The notes: generated by a model not told the origin, from the letters alone. A stretch of 64,000 nucleotides of DNA from Branchiostoma floridae (GCF_000003815.2 NC_049993.1:13221744-13285743); one strand, 5' to 3'. Counted from the first letter of the stretch, positions 27,501 to 42,500 are shown. Numbers and translations: made by a program.

Positions 27501-30500
27501 CCCGGACATCTATCATACAAGTAGACTTCTACAAGGTTAGATGTAGACTCGTATGGGCAGTGAACTTAAGGGGTGTGCACCGGTACAAAACTGTTTTTTT
27601 CTAGTTGGACGGGTCCAGAAAAAACGGACCTGAAAAAAATCAGTGGGCTGAATGTTGGACTGATTCAAAAATGAACCGATTATACTGTCAGCACGTGTTT
27701 TGGGGCTTACAGATCCAAGAGAAGGACAAGAGCGAAGTAGAGGAGAGTTGATATAGTCATTTTTACCAAGTTTCTACAGTCAAATGTGGTCTAAACCAGA
27801 GGCATTAGTGTTGTTTACATGAAGATAGGGTTCTAAAATGCCAATGGACATCAGATACTCCATCAAACAGAATCCTTTGTAGCGAAGTGGTACTGTAAAT
27901 GCAGAAATGTTCGCGGTGGATTAATGTTCGCGGTTTTCGCGGTGGCCACTTCACCGCGAACTTAAAACCACCGCGAACATTTTTCTTATATGGTATTAGA
28001 CTGCAGTCTATGGTGTTACCGCGAAATTAAAACCACCGCGAAAAGTCATTTTCCCCGCTACCGCGAAATTAAATCCCCGCGAACTTAAATGCATTTACAG
28101 TAATTCACAAGTTTTCACAGATAATTAGGTCCAGGTTAAGGTCCGGACCTGAACCTGAATTTTCTGTACTGGTACCCACCCCGACAGTGAATGGTTGGGA
28201 AAAGTTGAGCTTCAAACTATGTACATTTCCTGTAAGAATTACAGTCCTGCCAACACTGATATCTTATATACCAACTACAAAGCAAACATTATTTTCATTA
28301 TTACATGTAGTTACTTCTTCCTTCCTGCAATACCTTTGTATCACTTTTACAATATTGGTAACAAATGCAGAAATATTGTGCTATATATTGAACACTACGG
28401 TAATGAGACGGTTGAAGTCTTTCTGCGTGCCAACATTCTTTTGAGCTGTAGCTGACTGACAATTTCAAGTTTGAACACAAACATTTGACATGAATGTCAT
28501 AAATCCCTGTGACATACGTGAGAGCAATCAAACATACTTTTATCTTGATATTTCCTGTCTACACAAAGACTAGTTCACGATTTCCTTGAGCCAAAGAAAA
28601 CTTTACTGACATATCATGACATACAAATGTATATGCTCCAAAGTATCTTGCAAAAAATGTCAATCATGTAAGAAGTGATGTTAAGTTTGCAACTCCTAGC
28701 AGCTTTCTGAAGGAAATGTCAAGGAATGCTTTTGTTGCAGACTTTGAAACAGGATAACTCAAGAAAGAATGGAGATTGCCATTGTTTTCTTTATCCTATG
28801 TTGATTTGCTTGTATGGATGACATCCTCTGGGAACCCAAAAACCGATGCGAGCAAATTGCAAATTGCTGACAAAAAATTTGCCTTCCTTATGAAATCCAA
28901 GTGGTCAGGACAGGAAGGTTGAACAAATGACTGAACACACAGACTGTGATAAACCAAACAATCATTTCTTTCTCTTTGCTCTTTCACATGCTCTTTATTT
29001 GACTTTGGGGCTGACTTTGGCTTCCTACAACATTAGCAGCTAGTTTTTTTTTTTTTTGCAATTTACAACATATGTTTGCTCCTCTTGCAGCTGCTTTGTA
29101 ACATTAACAGTGTGGTCGAAAAAAATTTTTTGGGTGGAAACAGCAAAAAATTGCTTGTGGATATCATCCATATGATTCATGAAATCAAACCAACATGGCC
29201 TAACTCGACTGTTCTGTGACTTACTTCCCAATCTTGGCCAGTTTTTCCAGCTCCTGCTCGAAGTGGGCCTTCATCTCTGCCCCTGGGCGCAGCGTCACCC
29301 CGCACACGGGACAACATGGCGTCTGTCCGTCCAACAGCACGGGCTTTCTTTTTCCTACAGAAGCAATACAACAACACAATCACCCTGCGAGCACTCATAG
29401 TCTGAAAATATGGGCAAGCAGATAGTCGACAAAAGTACACATTCTTCTCATTTTACCTTGAAGTTCACTGTTACAAATGTGTATGCCGACTTCTTTCTAT
29501 CATAATGCATTTTTCAAATACATTAAAGTATAACACATGGCACAAAGTACAAGACTATAAGAAAACAGAACAGTAAGAAAACAAAAGTGTTCCTTGAATT
29601 GTGTAAAGAAACTACAAACAATTTTTTTGTTAAATTTCAACCTTTTTGACAACTCAAAGTTACAGGGTATATCCTTTAATCTTTCTATCCTTTGTTTGTT
29701 CTTGTGAATACAAGTACAATGTATTAATCAAACCCATTCCATCTAGAAATGCCTAGATGAAAGCCATGTTGGAAAGCCATGTTGGAAAACTATATACTTG
29801 ATTCAAATTTGCTACAAACAAAGTTAATTTCAACTAATTATCTTAGCATTTACTATCCCTAGTGCTTTTTTCTGATATTTATTTATGCCGTACGTTAATC
29901 ACAAGGTGATGGGTGCATTTTTGATGGTGACAAGCATATTTGGCAGTTATAAGCTCTGACAAAAATTCATACCAAGTTTAGTGCGTCAATCACTGAGTAA
30001 ATCACCTTATCATTTCTTCATTTGTACCATGATTTTTCATCAATTAATACAGAACGAGGTCATCTCCCTCCTTGCATCGGTTAATTAAAAGAAAATGAAT
30101 CGGTGCAGATTACCAATAACAATCCATTCTCAACTACAGAAACTGGGTGCTAAATTACTCCATCTCTAAAAGTGCCAATTCCACTACCACTCCCCCCCCC
30201 CCACCTTACACCTCGATATGTTTGTGTTACCGAGTACACGGTGCATGATTTTCAATTTATGATTTCTCATTTATCAAACTTGAGCCGACAGTCACTGAAA
30301 TGGGGTTTTATTTCCTGTAGTGTTGCGGTTATTCATTCTTTCCCGCGCCAGATCTATAGTCCAATATATCGCCGGCTGAGCAGGAATTGTGACGGATAAT
30401 CACCATGCATGAAGCCGAGAGCCGGTATCAGCTGCCTTCAATCTCCCCACCAAATTAGCCTTTTACCGAACAGAATATCAAATGTATCTTTGTTTGGGCA

Positions 30501-33500
30501 GCCCCTAATTTGTTAATTAAATATTAAAAAGAAGTTAAATCCCTTCCTGTGTACGCGCTTATCAGCCATTAACCCGGAATCAGATACGATTCAGCCGCCC
30601 CGCGCACAAAAAGAAAACTCCGATACTGTTTGGCAAGTCTGGATTTACGAAGCCCAGCGTTTCGACTCCATTGTTCGAAATGGTGATGCCTGAGCCTCTA
30701 AGGACTAAAGACGCCGACCGGCACCTAGAAACCTCGACAACTTGCAGCAGTTAAGTGTAATAATAGAATGGGAAACTGATACGGGCACGAGAGTTTAAGT
30801 GAGAATTGACGATCAATAATTTTCTGTGGGCGACATCACTGGCGTAAAGTGGCTAAAGTAAAACATGCCATTGGAAACAAAGTGGAAGCTTGCCATTTTT
30901 GGCACCTGTCATCATGTGATGCTTTTAACTATTTAAGGTTCCCAATCATTCTTCCATTGGCCTGGCCACTCTACTCCCACTTCTGGACAACTGAGAAAAT
31001 GTTTCAATGTTTCTCAATTAACCTAAAGCCACAGTCCTAATCATTCATTTAAGCACAGGAAAAGGCTTGCACATGTAGCTATTGGCATTTTTCAATATCC
31101 CATCATATATACATGTATGTTATATTATAAGTATGTATTATACTGTCTTTGATATCAGTTCAACTCTGTTCTACTTTAGCTCTCACTGAAATACACAACC
31201 AAGCATTCATTCAACTCAAGCATGGTAATAAAGCAAGTATAGTACTGACATCCTTGTCACTGGTATAAATGTTATAAGCATGACTTTTACATTGTCTTAA
31301 ATTAGTAGCTCTAAGCACTATCGTTGCAATCATTAGAATTCAAGACCTAACCATTTTTATATCAAGCATTCATTCAGGCAAAGGCAAAAAGCTTGTAGTC
31401 AGAGGCTTTTTTGGTAAGTCTTTGTCACTGTCACTGATAAACATGTTACACATTACATGTACATAAACTATGTACTACATTTGATAAATTGTGAATGTAA
31501 CTCTTTCTGTACTACCACTGACAAAATACAATGTATGCGTCAGTCTACGTACTGGATTTCTTCTTGGATCAACTCAAAAGTTTGTATCGGAAAAATCTAG
31601 CCGGGTCGCAGAAACCACAAACACAGGGCCACGTCCGTGACTCAGGGTGCTCTCCCCGTCTACCAGAAATCGAGCGCCAGATAAGATACCGGCGCAAACG
31701 GGCGATCGATAAATCGCAAGTGACAACCGATGGCTGCACCTCACCCTCAAACTTAACAAAGCAGATGGCCCCGAGAATTTCCCCGGACGTTTTTATAGCC
31801 CAAACCAGGTTACCCCAAAGTGCACTCGTGTCTGGTAGTCTCTCCATTTCCGAAATAGTGGCATTCCTGATAAGATAGGGAGCAAGAGGAGGTGTTGAAG
31901 GAATTGGATGCGACATGCGTCATCTCAAACGAATGGGTCCGAGAACTGTTCACGAGGTGTTGAGAAGTCCTGGATAGATTGCACTTGACATGTTCGGAAA
32001 ACTAACCAGGTTAGGGCGAAATGTCTTTGTTTATAAAAGGTTTCGACGACTTCTTAAATAGCACGAGTGAGATTAGATTTCATCGCGACTCGCCGATCGA
32101 TAAATTGGAAGAGACAGGAGACCCACCGACTNNNNNNNNNNNNNNNNNNNNNNNNNNNNNNNNNNNNNNNNNNNNNNNNNNNNNNNNNNNNNNNNNNNNN
32201 NNNNNNNNNNNNNNNNNNNNNNNNNNNNNNNNNNNNNNNNNNNNNNNNNNNNNNNNNNNNNNNNNNNNNNNNNNNNNNNNNNNNNNNNNNNNNNNNNNNN
32301 NNNNNNNNNNNNNNNNNNNNNNNNNNNNNNNNNNNNNNNNNNNNNNNNNNNNNNNNNNNNNNNNNNNNNNNNNNNNNNNNNNNNNNNNNNNNNNNNNNNN
32401 NNNNNNNNNNNNNNNNNNNNNNNNNNNNNNNNNNNNNNNNNNNNNNNNNNNNNNNNNNNNNNNNNNNNNNNNNNNNNNNNNNNNNNNNNNNNNNNNNNNN
32501 NNNNNNNNNNNNNNNNNNNNNNNNNNNNNNNNNNNNNNNNNNNNNNNNNNNNNNNNNNNNNNNNNNNNNNNNNNNNNNNNNNNNNNNNNNNNNNNNNNNN
32601 NNNNNNNNNNNNNNNNNNNNNNNNNNNNNNNNNNNNNNNNNNNNNNNNNNNNNNNNNNNNNNNNNNNNNNNNNNNNNNNNNNNNNNNNNNNNNNNNNNNN
32701 NNNNNNNNNNNNNNNNNNNNNNNNNNNNNNNNNNNNNNNNNNNNNNNNNNNNNNNNNNNNNNNNNNNNNNNNNNNNNNNNNNNNNNNNNNNNNNNNNNNN
32801 NNNNNNNNNNNNNNNNNNNNNGCATGCCCCCCCCCCGTTTCTGCCAAAAGTGGAAAATTCAGATTGACCACTACTGACCATACCTAAGCTTACAAGTGAC
32901 CACAGTCTCTGACTGTTACTTGTGACTTGCCTGATAATAAGTTCAGAAGCCATAGAATTTTTTGGGCAAAATTTTTGGCAGTCCCCAGAGCGCAGAATTC
33001 CATCAAAGGACGAAAGGGTGGACACTGGCTAGAACCCTGCTACCATGTATTATATAACATAACCATGACGCTTGTCAGCACACCACAGCCGGCCCAACTC
33101 ATCCATTATGGCATGACAAGCTTCAGACTTGTCACTTTGTCAAGTGATATTGTTGTACAGAGAAACGACCAGGCTTCACTGCTCCCCTTCATCAATCTCC
33201 AATCAATTCTTCCCGCGCCTGACAGATACACTCAGCGAAGCCGCACTCTCCCAAACTACGATCGCACAGATAATAGAAACGATACAAACCGTCTCATAAT
33301 GTGCCGCGATATGTATTACCTCTTATAATTGTTCAATCATATTTTCGGCGGAGATATCAAATGATTGATTGAGTTGTGCGACTCCGCGGTTGCAAAACAT
33401 TGGAAAACTTTCCAAGCGAATCGAGGCAGCGGGCGCGGATTGTTCCCGCCGTTGACCGTAGTCACCTCTGCAGGCTGGACGGATTCCTGAGGGGTTACGC

Positions 33501-36500
33501 GGGGTGTCGTACCGCGATATGTCATTCCGTATCATAACTCCCCAGAAGCCAAAATGAGTTTTTGATAATTTGAACTTGATTAAACTTGTAACTTTTCCCA
33601 TCAACATGCAGGAAGGGGGGGCTGAAGAGTCTAAACGGTGCGAAATTACTTCCCGGCCGCAGTTCGATGCCTGTTACGGGCTAATATTCCCGCGCTTGCA
33701 ATCAATAAGGCTCCCAACAAATTGTGGTGTCACTTTTTTTTCTATGCATCATGCCGACATTTTTCAATCACTTAACTGGGAACAGATTCAAAAGCTAGAC
33801 TTGACTTCTAATTTGAAGGGAGGGCTACGTGGCATACCTAATACATACATGTACCAGTACACTTCTAACATCGATCCGAGGTACACTTGTAACTTTTTCA
33901 TGCCAAGGAATAGACTAGAAATGTACCAATGGATCAAATTCAAAGTCTACACATGTACATTGGGGTGTTTTTTTCCAATGAAATTGCACTAAAAAGTTTG
34001 ACGAAATGGAAAAGAAATGCTGGAAAAAGTAGAAATGCTCACTGGCCTTTCTCATAATACCTAATTGTCTTCCTTTTTTTCTGATCTGTTACTACATGGT
34101 TACACTTAGAAGTCACTTTTCACATGTTCTTGTATTTTCACAGACAAATCTGCTAACTCAAATGTCCAAGAGATGATGCTACGCAGCTACCTTCAAACAG
34201 GATCGTTATAATAGTACTACCTTTGATGCAACAAGTATACATGTTAGGATGCTAGAACATGTCATTTTGTTTCACTATCAGTATCACTACCGAATTTTCA
34301 TTGACATAAACTCTGATAAAAATCACAAACTTTGACATTGCAAAGATGGAGAAATGTGGCCCTCACAATAGACCTACATGTACGTGTATAACAAAGAAAC
34401 ATTAAATACTTAAGAAACACACATTGTTAATTGTTAAACTTATAGGCGAAGGAAAATATCATTTGGCAATTTAAGTATCTGAATATCATTTGGCAAATTT
34501 GGATTTGTGTTATACTACATGCTACAATACACAGATATCCTCAAGACAGAGATTCAAATTCAGAGGAGGAACAGAAGCCTCTCCATCTCCTTTTGTACTG
34601 GCCTAGAAAAAATAAGTGGGCTGCGTAGGAAGTTACAATCAAGGTCAACAATGTATAAGCCTCTTTCATACCAGTATAAAGCAAGCTCAAAGCAGGCTTT
34701 GGTCTTTCACAAAAAGTTTAAAGCATTTTTTTTAAATTCATGGGCATCTAGTTATTTCAAACTTAAAATCCTTTCTAGTACATGTAGGTCTGAAACTTTG
34801 GAATTGTACAGTAATTGAATTTCTGGTTGTATGTAATTGTGACTATTTTAATAAAAGGAGTTGTTTTGAGATCAATTATTTTTGCTGATAAAATTCTTGT
34901 ATGCACTCTTAGGCCTAACAAAATGTTACGCTTCATTTGATACCAATTTTTGCTGAAAAAATTCCATCTAAACTTTTACCCAAAAGAATATCTTGCAAGA
35001 CACATGCAATAAAATGTCCGTCTGTGACCCCGCCCTGACGCTATGTCTACAATAATCCTGTCCTATTTTAGAAATGTGAGCTCAGGCAACCAATCCTTCG
35101 ATAAGTCTACCCAGTGAAAAACAACATGCAACAGATCGGTTAATTTGTCTAGCAAACAAATATGATGATGACAAAATTGTCTGGAAACCCACTGCTTTTC
35201 TCCAAAATAGTCTGGCTCCGTATTGTGAAGTAATCCACCGCCAGTCCGACTTAAATTGAAACGTGCCATCCAGAATTCTGACAGCACTTTTTTTGGTATT
35301 CCTACAAGCAAGCCTTCAAGCAATACATACTTTCATACGAGCAAGAATTTTTAATTGTCGTCACACACACAGTTTTTTTAAGAAGGCTGCAATTTAACCG
35401 AAACGTACGAAAACAGGGTTAGCAATCTTTCACATTTTCTACTTATTACTTTTCGTATACTATCACTACGTATGCCTTCATCAAAGACGAATTTGAATTC
35501 TTTTTCAAGCAACACTTTCACACGAGCAAGAATTTTCAATTGTCAAATCGTCAGTTTTTTTTAATGATGCAATTTAACCGAAACGTACAAAAAACAGGGT
35601 TAGCAATCTTTGACGTTTTCTACTATTCACTGTTCGTATACTATCACTGCCTTCATCAAAGACAAATTTGAATTCTTGTTCAAGCAATACATACTTTCAC
35701 ACGAGCAAGAATATTCAATTGTCAAATCGTCACAGTTTTTTTTTAAAAGGCTGCAATTTAACAGAAACATATAAAAACAGGCTTAGCAATCTTTCACGTT
35801 TTCTGCTATTCACTGTTCGTATACTATCACTGCCTTCATCAAAGATAAATTTGAATTCTTGTTCGCATGAAAACACGATTGTGATTACGCACAAAGGGTT
35901 TGCCCCGCAAATTGAAATTTGTCTCCTAATTTGTCTGCCTTTTGGTGTGCTAGCAGCTGCTTGTCGGCTCGTATGAGCGTTACCCGCCGCTCTTAATATC
36001 ATGAAAGAGGCCGTCCGAGCAAGACTGATCAATAAGTCACCGGGTGTGAAAAAACGTTGTAAACTTTTAGCAGAAGGTACCAGTCAGGGGTCACTAAATT
36101 TTAAACCTAGTTAAGGATTTGAAATAAAAGTGTGGAGGGGACTGGTAAGTAAACCGGTGCGCGCCAGCATTCAAAACCGCCTCCCGCTGTGACGCTATAA
36201 CTTTCTCGTTTGTCGAGAGGGCGCGACAATGGTGGACACGTTCATCCACTTGGGGGGTAGAGAGTTCTGCCTCCTTGGCCAATTTCACACCAATCAGACT
36301 GTGGTATTTGATAGACTGTGCCGGTTGTAATCAGCGCACAATGAGCCTCCTTCGGGCCACCTGCTCTTCACTCCTCCTGGACCAAATGAAAAGGAGCAGA
36401 ACTTTCTCTTCCAGAAGAGACAGTCGCAAGTGTCCTTTACAACCGTCCAATTAACTGGCCCCCATCACATTCTCTGTTTTTCATGTCTTACAACTGCAGA

Positions 36501-39500
36501 ATTTCAAAGCCAGCCTCCTTAAACCTCTGGAGAGGGGAACAACAGACTTTGGGGCATGAATTACAAAGGAATCAATCTGGCCACCACAAAAGGACCCAGT
36601 CTGCCAAAGTCCAACAAAGACACTATTAATCCTGTTGGGCGGCCCGCTGTGAATAACTCGACAACTGCCGGCAGTCCCGAGTCTCCGGCCGCGACCAGTA
36701 ATTATTTTCGCAGCATTGTTCGGCGCAGCCATAGGTGCGGAGCTATTGAATACTCGGTACACAGGCCCAATACCCAGTGAGAGCAATTAGAACAACCTCA
36801 CCAAGTCTTTGCCGTTTGGTTTCCACTTTGTTAAGAAGTAAATCCGCGACTTCAAAACTTTGGTGATTAGCAGTAATAAAAGAGTGGGTACCAGTGTGAT
36901 TTACTTCAAAGTCGTACACAATTATCTTGCAAAACAAGACGCATTCGTTTGACAGTGTCTCCTGTTCCAAAACAACTTGATATGATAAAAGTCACAAACC
37001 CCCAAGATATTATGATCAGTATTATTCAATCAGATGTTATTTTCAAAGATACAGACAAATTGTTTTTCTTACTATATCATCAAGTCAAACATCATAAATG
37101 CTGTTTTTTTCCTTATCTACATCTACATCTACATCTACGTAATACTGGGCAATGCCCCTAGCATGTATTCAAACTATTCTAAATTGTAATTTGTATGATC
37201 CATACAAACTTTTCGGTATTACTTCTTTTGAAATCCACATTAAAATGCTTTGTCCCAAACAATTTTTGGCAATTGCAAAATGTTGTAATATGGTTAATGT
37301 TGATTTTGAGTAAATTTTAGTTTGTATTTTCTTGTATCTAGGAAAAAAGACAACAATTTTGTATTTGCATGCATTGGATGTAGATCATCTGATTCTTCCT
37401 GGTCATTTTACAAAGGCCCATTCTTAACATTCCAGACATTTTCATAAGCCCACTTATTTCCACATCAGTATGTTGCTCACAAATTACATACAAAATGTAG
37501 TAGGTTGCAACTTCATCTTTGTTCCGTGTAGAATTGAATCCAAACAGGGATTTAGCTGCAATTTTCAACACAACTAGACTGGACAACTAGACAAAAACTA
37601 GACTGGACTGTCCAAACTTTGGGTAGGTCCAGCTTTTCTGTTTTGTTCAAATTTACAGTAAATGACAGAAATCGGGCTTCAGAAAATGTGGAAGAGTTTT
37701 CTTCCTATAGCTGTATCTTCTGAAATAACTGGAAGAAAATAATTAATAGAGTATTTTGCTTCATGATATTTTGCAACACAGCAGACTATTATCTACTTCA
37801 AACCGTCTATTCTACAATTACAAAAGAAGGGAGCTCTCTAATATATAGTAATAACTAAAGACACTGCCCGATTCCATCCTATTTTTTTTCATATTTTTTC
37901 AATGTTTATCTCTTCTTAACATCAGACTGTAGACCCCATAGATTACAGAGAAAAATGAGATCTTTCACCTTCGAATGTTTCAGGAAATCAAACCCAACGA
38001 GTCAAGATTTTTAGTCAGAATATAATTTGGACGAAAGAGATGTTGTATACATGTTATATACTTTTCTTCATTAAGTCTTTTTTCTTGTTACTTGCAATTA
38101 GGTGTAGAGCATGAATTTGCGACAAACGATTATCATTTTATCAAGTTTGCAAGTTGAAGTAAGTGTTACAGGTACAGGTGGTAGCAGACTTTAGGGTGGT
38201 GAAAGAAAGTATCCAACAATTTGGTCTTGTACTTGTGAAAATGCCAGTGATCTTACCAATGCCAGCTATGCTTTGAGGTGGTGCATGTGACGAGAAATCT
38301 CTATCAAGTACAGCCTATTGACAGCCATGCATGTTAGTGGACTTGATGCCAGCTGTACACTGTACACAAAACACATGTTTTTATACAGTATTCGTAACAC
38401 CAGTAAGAACACCTGTTTAAAGCACACCTATGTGAAAGTGGTCAGGACACAGGATCAAGAGGCCATGGGTTTGATTCCAAACATCCCCAGCTAGTGGCTG
38501 GAAGCTGTGTTCTCAAGAAAAGTGACTTAACACGACTTTCCTCACTCCACCCAGATGTAAACAGGTACCTGACTTTTGTTGGACAGGTAAAAGGCAGTGG
38601 ACGTAGAAGGATGGGCTCCACCTACTAATACCGTGCCCTAGACATAGCAGATAACAACCTAATGACGCTACAACCCAAGAAAAGGCGATGGGACCTTTTT
38701 ACCTACAATATGGCACATCTTTTAAAACCAAAAAGGGTTAGGAAATTTTGTCCCAGATTTTTAACCATAATTCCATGAATACAAAGTAAAAGGAAATTAT
38801 TTTGTTGCCCCATACTGTATATTTTGTTGCCCCATACTGTATATTTTGTTGCCCCATACTGTATAATTAGCTTACCAAGTCATACACACTTTTTTGTAAA
38901 TGTACATGTATCAATGAGTTGACTATTAATCACACATCTGCACTGTATTCTACCACTTCAGAAACCCAAGTCATCTGTCCCTGCATGAGATGGTTCTCCT
39001 TCGTCAGGCTTGGAATGAAGGTATCACAGGTTACCGCTATTGGACAGTACGTTACTACGTGCTAGGTGCCAACGCCACACACCCCGAGCATCTCCCGTAA
39101 TAAAAACAGATGCGCTGTACGGCACATGTGGGACGTATCGCCCGCTCCCTGCCCTACTTCACCAATGTTCTGCAAGACTGGCGACACCCGGGAGAAAATA
39201 GTGCGGGTGTAATTTGTCGTAATAGTCACAAATTAAGCAATTTGCCACAAATTTCAACTTGTCAATACCGGGTACACTACCCATAAAAGACCCTCACTAA
39301 CCCCCCCTGTGGCGCATCAAACTAGCCGTGGATAAATCACCTCGCACCCAGGAAACCGGCTCTGAAAAACGACCAATTTACCCGGTAATCTGAAAAATGA
39401 ATACATTGCTATTCACTCCAGCCGGGAAAATCACCGTTTTCTAAGAAAGAAAATTAACCTCCCAGGACCCCCGTGGAAAAGACTCTTTGCATGCAAAAGA

Positions 39501-42500
39501 GCCAGTGATTTAGAAAGTACATTATTACCTGGCAATTTCCGAATAAACGGTTACTTGCCATGAATGCCAAATGGTATGTTGCCACTTGTTTTAACACGTA
39601 AAAGCTACTGGAGAGGAAAAGCAACCTAACGACTAAACTTGTAACTGTGGACCGCACAGAACGTGTCTTTCAAACACTGGGAGTCCAGTTATCGCAAATT
39701 TTAGGAGCTGTTGCTACATGAAGAAGATTGGACTCCTTTATGTACAACTACAAGATCTTCTACCAGTAACTGCACAGATTAAACATGCATACTGTTCTCT
39801 GTGTTCTTTTTACCGAGTGATCCAAAATGACTCCGTGCATCAGAGAGCTATTTCCCTCATAAGCTTCGCACCTTTCAGGGGGCTATTGGCTGAAGCGGAC
39901 GGCTTGTTTGTCCGGCTTTCGGAAAGATTACGGGGATTGGCGGTTCTGTCGTGTTATTTCAGCGCTATCGTTACTCATATCTTGACGTACGACCCTACTG
40001 ATACGTTCAGAAAGTATCTAGTTTTGTAGTCTTTAAGTTTAACCTTAAATTACTGCAAAGTCACAAAAGGACCAGCAGTTTCTGCAACCAGCATTTGCAC
40101 AGAAAAGGAAAGAAAGACAAGAAACACCAAAAGGGGAGCAAACTTGGATGAAATACTTGAAAATTTTGCTTTAATGTTGATGGTAAGAGTCTTATTTTAT
40201 TCAGTAAAGGGCTTGCTTATTTTTAGTACACTTGACACAGATGAAAGGATAACAATAGAAGAGAGAAAAGAAAGAAAACAGCGTACGAGAGTGCGTTGAA
40301 AGAGTTTGTGTTTTAGAGCTCAGGGTCAACTGGCCGTGACGGCAGGCTCTAAAACCGTTGTGTTAACTGTGTGCAAACTGCACAAACTAAACATAACGGC
40401 ACCCACAGCACCTCCCACTATTCATGTCCATCAAACAAAGCCGCTTGTCTATGCATGGCTTCTGAACTTTACGGGGACACCTCGTAATAGGAAAACATCC
40501 CAGCTTTTAAAATGTCCGACTCTAAGTGGTCAACTCTTACCAGTTCAATCCCCTTTGTGAAAGTTCCCCGTTTTTATGGCGCATTATGCCATAAAGCTGC
40601 CCTAATGATTAAATGGGAGTTAAGCCCCTTACACCCGGCAGGAGCCAGTGGAAAAATATTTGAAAGTCTGAATATGGATAGATGGTGTAATCAAACGATT
40701 TCGCAAGTGCGGTGGTAAGTGGTGTGATCCGTCGAGCCAAGGCCGTGCCAGCATAAATTGTCAAAAAAGTTCGCGGGAGGACGGGGCAGTTTATCGTCAT
40801 ACGGTTTCCTGACAGGTAGCAAAGCAGACGTGCCTGCAAGCCGGGGAAATTTCCGATACAACATGTCCTGCGGGTTCGATTGCCAAATCATAACTGCACC
40901 CCAAAATACTCAACCGTGGCCTTTCGATAGAAACAAATGATCGGTCAACGTCGTGACTGTAAGCATACATTTCTACAGGAAAACTTGTTCACACATTTGA
41001 CAGGGCTTCTTCACTTGAATGACTTTCCGAGTACTAGCCGAATTGCTTCCTGGCCAGGCACTATACTGACGTTTGAGGGGGACTAGAGTCGACGGTACGG
41101 TGTCACGACATTTGGGTGACATGGAAAAAAAGCGGGATCACGCCGGGTCCCCACGCCGGACAGCAACATCCATCACTCCGGACTCCGGAATATGAAATAC
41201 AATCACCCCCACTCCCCGCAGAGCTTTCCACCAGGCTGACATCCATCAACATCTTGTTTTCTACTACCATAACACGTGTAATTGCTATTTGACGATGAAA
41301 CGGCGCTGCCGTGATGGATCGCGCCACTAGGCATCGTTCGCACGGACTTGGTAATTTGGTCCGATCTGGCGACAGTAATTTCGGTCTGAAGATGCCAGGG
41401 GCGGTAAGCCGTTTGCTTGGCCGCTTAAGTGAGCGACAGTTAATGTTGCAGAAATTACAAATACTTGTTAAGTTCCCCTCACTGTCATGCTGATGACTGG
41501 ACTACCACTTGGTATTGATTGGTACAAACAGGAGTTGGAATTGTAAGCAGGGCCCTGGTAACTCTTCCCCCCTTTCTTATGGAGATGTAGTGTTTGTAGT
41601 CCTTCTCAAAGCCCCAGCCAGTGTAGTACTCAGTAAACCACTGTACTTCGGAGGGAAACGACACCCCTTGAAACGGCTTTTTCTCATTCAAATTCGAACA
41701 CTCCACTGGCACAGACAGGGATATAGATGGGGGGTGAAGTGGCCTTTGTTGGGTGGCAACCAGCGATGGCATGAATATTGAAATGAACTAGAGATAAAAG
41801 CCTTTACGACATAAAAGGCACAAAATGAATGTATTAACAGTGAAGTGCTTTTCCACTCCATGCGTCCTGTAAAAAAAAAACTTGTTTGTGGAAATTTTTT
41901 TCCGTCCTGGGTTGGTGCCCATCTTGCCAGTATTCCGTCGACGTCTGCATATATTAGGGAATTCATCCTAATGCCTTATTAAATGCTAGAATAAATGGAG
42001 GGCCTGCAACACGATTTACCGCGCTCGTTTGTCATCCCACTTTCCGCGCCAATCTGCGTCCAAAGGTGATTCCGTCTTTATCGATCTGTAAAAATTTTGC
42101 TATTAGGTAAAACTAAATGTTATTAGGTTTCTAAATAATGCCGGGGCATTTGTGTGAGGAGTGGTGGAGGGGAGTTATCACTCCGGATGCGCGTCGGATG
42201 CCCGGCGATGAGTCTTCGGGAATGACGGCGGGGAAATTCCTCTCACGGCGGGCGGGTTTTAGCGTTGTTAAGCGGCGAAGGCCTGGGGTTTTGCCGACAA
42301 AGCCTGCAGGATGCGCGGGGTAATTTGGGGGACAAAACCCACCAGATAAGGGTATCATCAGTGTTAACAGTTGATGTAACCTTTAACACGAGGTGGGTCA
42401 CGAGGGAACACTCAAACCGGCGTGCTTCGGGATGCGCGCTTCAGATAGGTACCAGCGGTACTTTGGGATACGCCTCGCAATCTTGGGTCAATCCCCATTA

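Larger units (their letters stand above)
24743..29224 (-). other. RNF220 intron between exons 2 and 3
   Basis: 4.5 kb of intron. It holds the nested transposon pair at 27570-28182 and GC-richer unique stretches near 24840-25000, 25360-25800 and 27080-27500. No gene-like ORF was found; both strands carry only short chance ORFs. Confidence 0.7.

Noticed and set aside
31531-31916. 115-codon ORFs on both strands over the same bases
   Set aside because: Mutually overlapping frames with no homology; a stop-poor stretch rather than a gene.
32021-33025. Long ORFs on both strands crossing 32132-32821
   Set aside because: They consist mostly of undetermined bases (N); only the short flanks are real sequence and they resemble nothing.
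35306-35866. Regular repeats considered as a CRISPR array
   Set aside because: Repeats are about 180 bp and contiguous with no short conserved repeat/unique spacer pattern, in a eukaryotic intron.
40860-40890. GGGTTCGATTGCC, a B-box-like sequence
   Set aside because: No A box at the right distance and no cloverleaf arms; not a tRNA gene.
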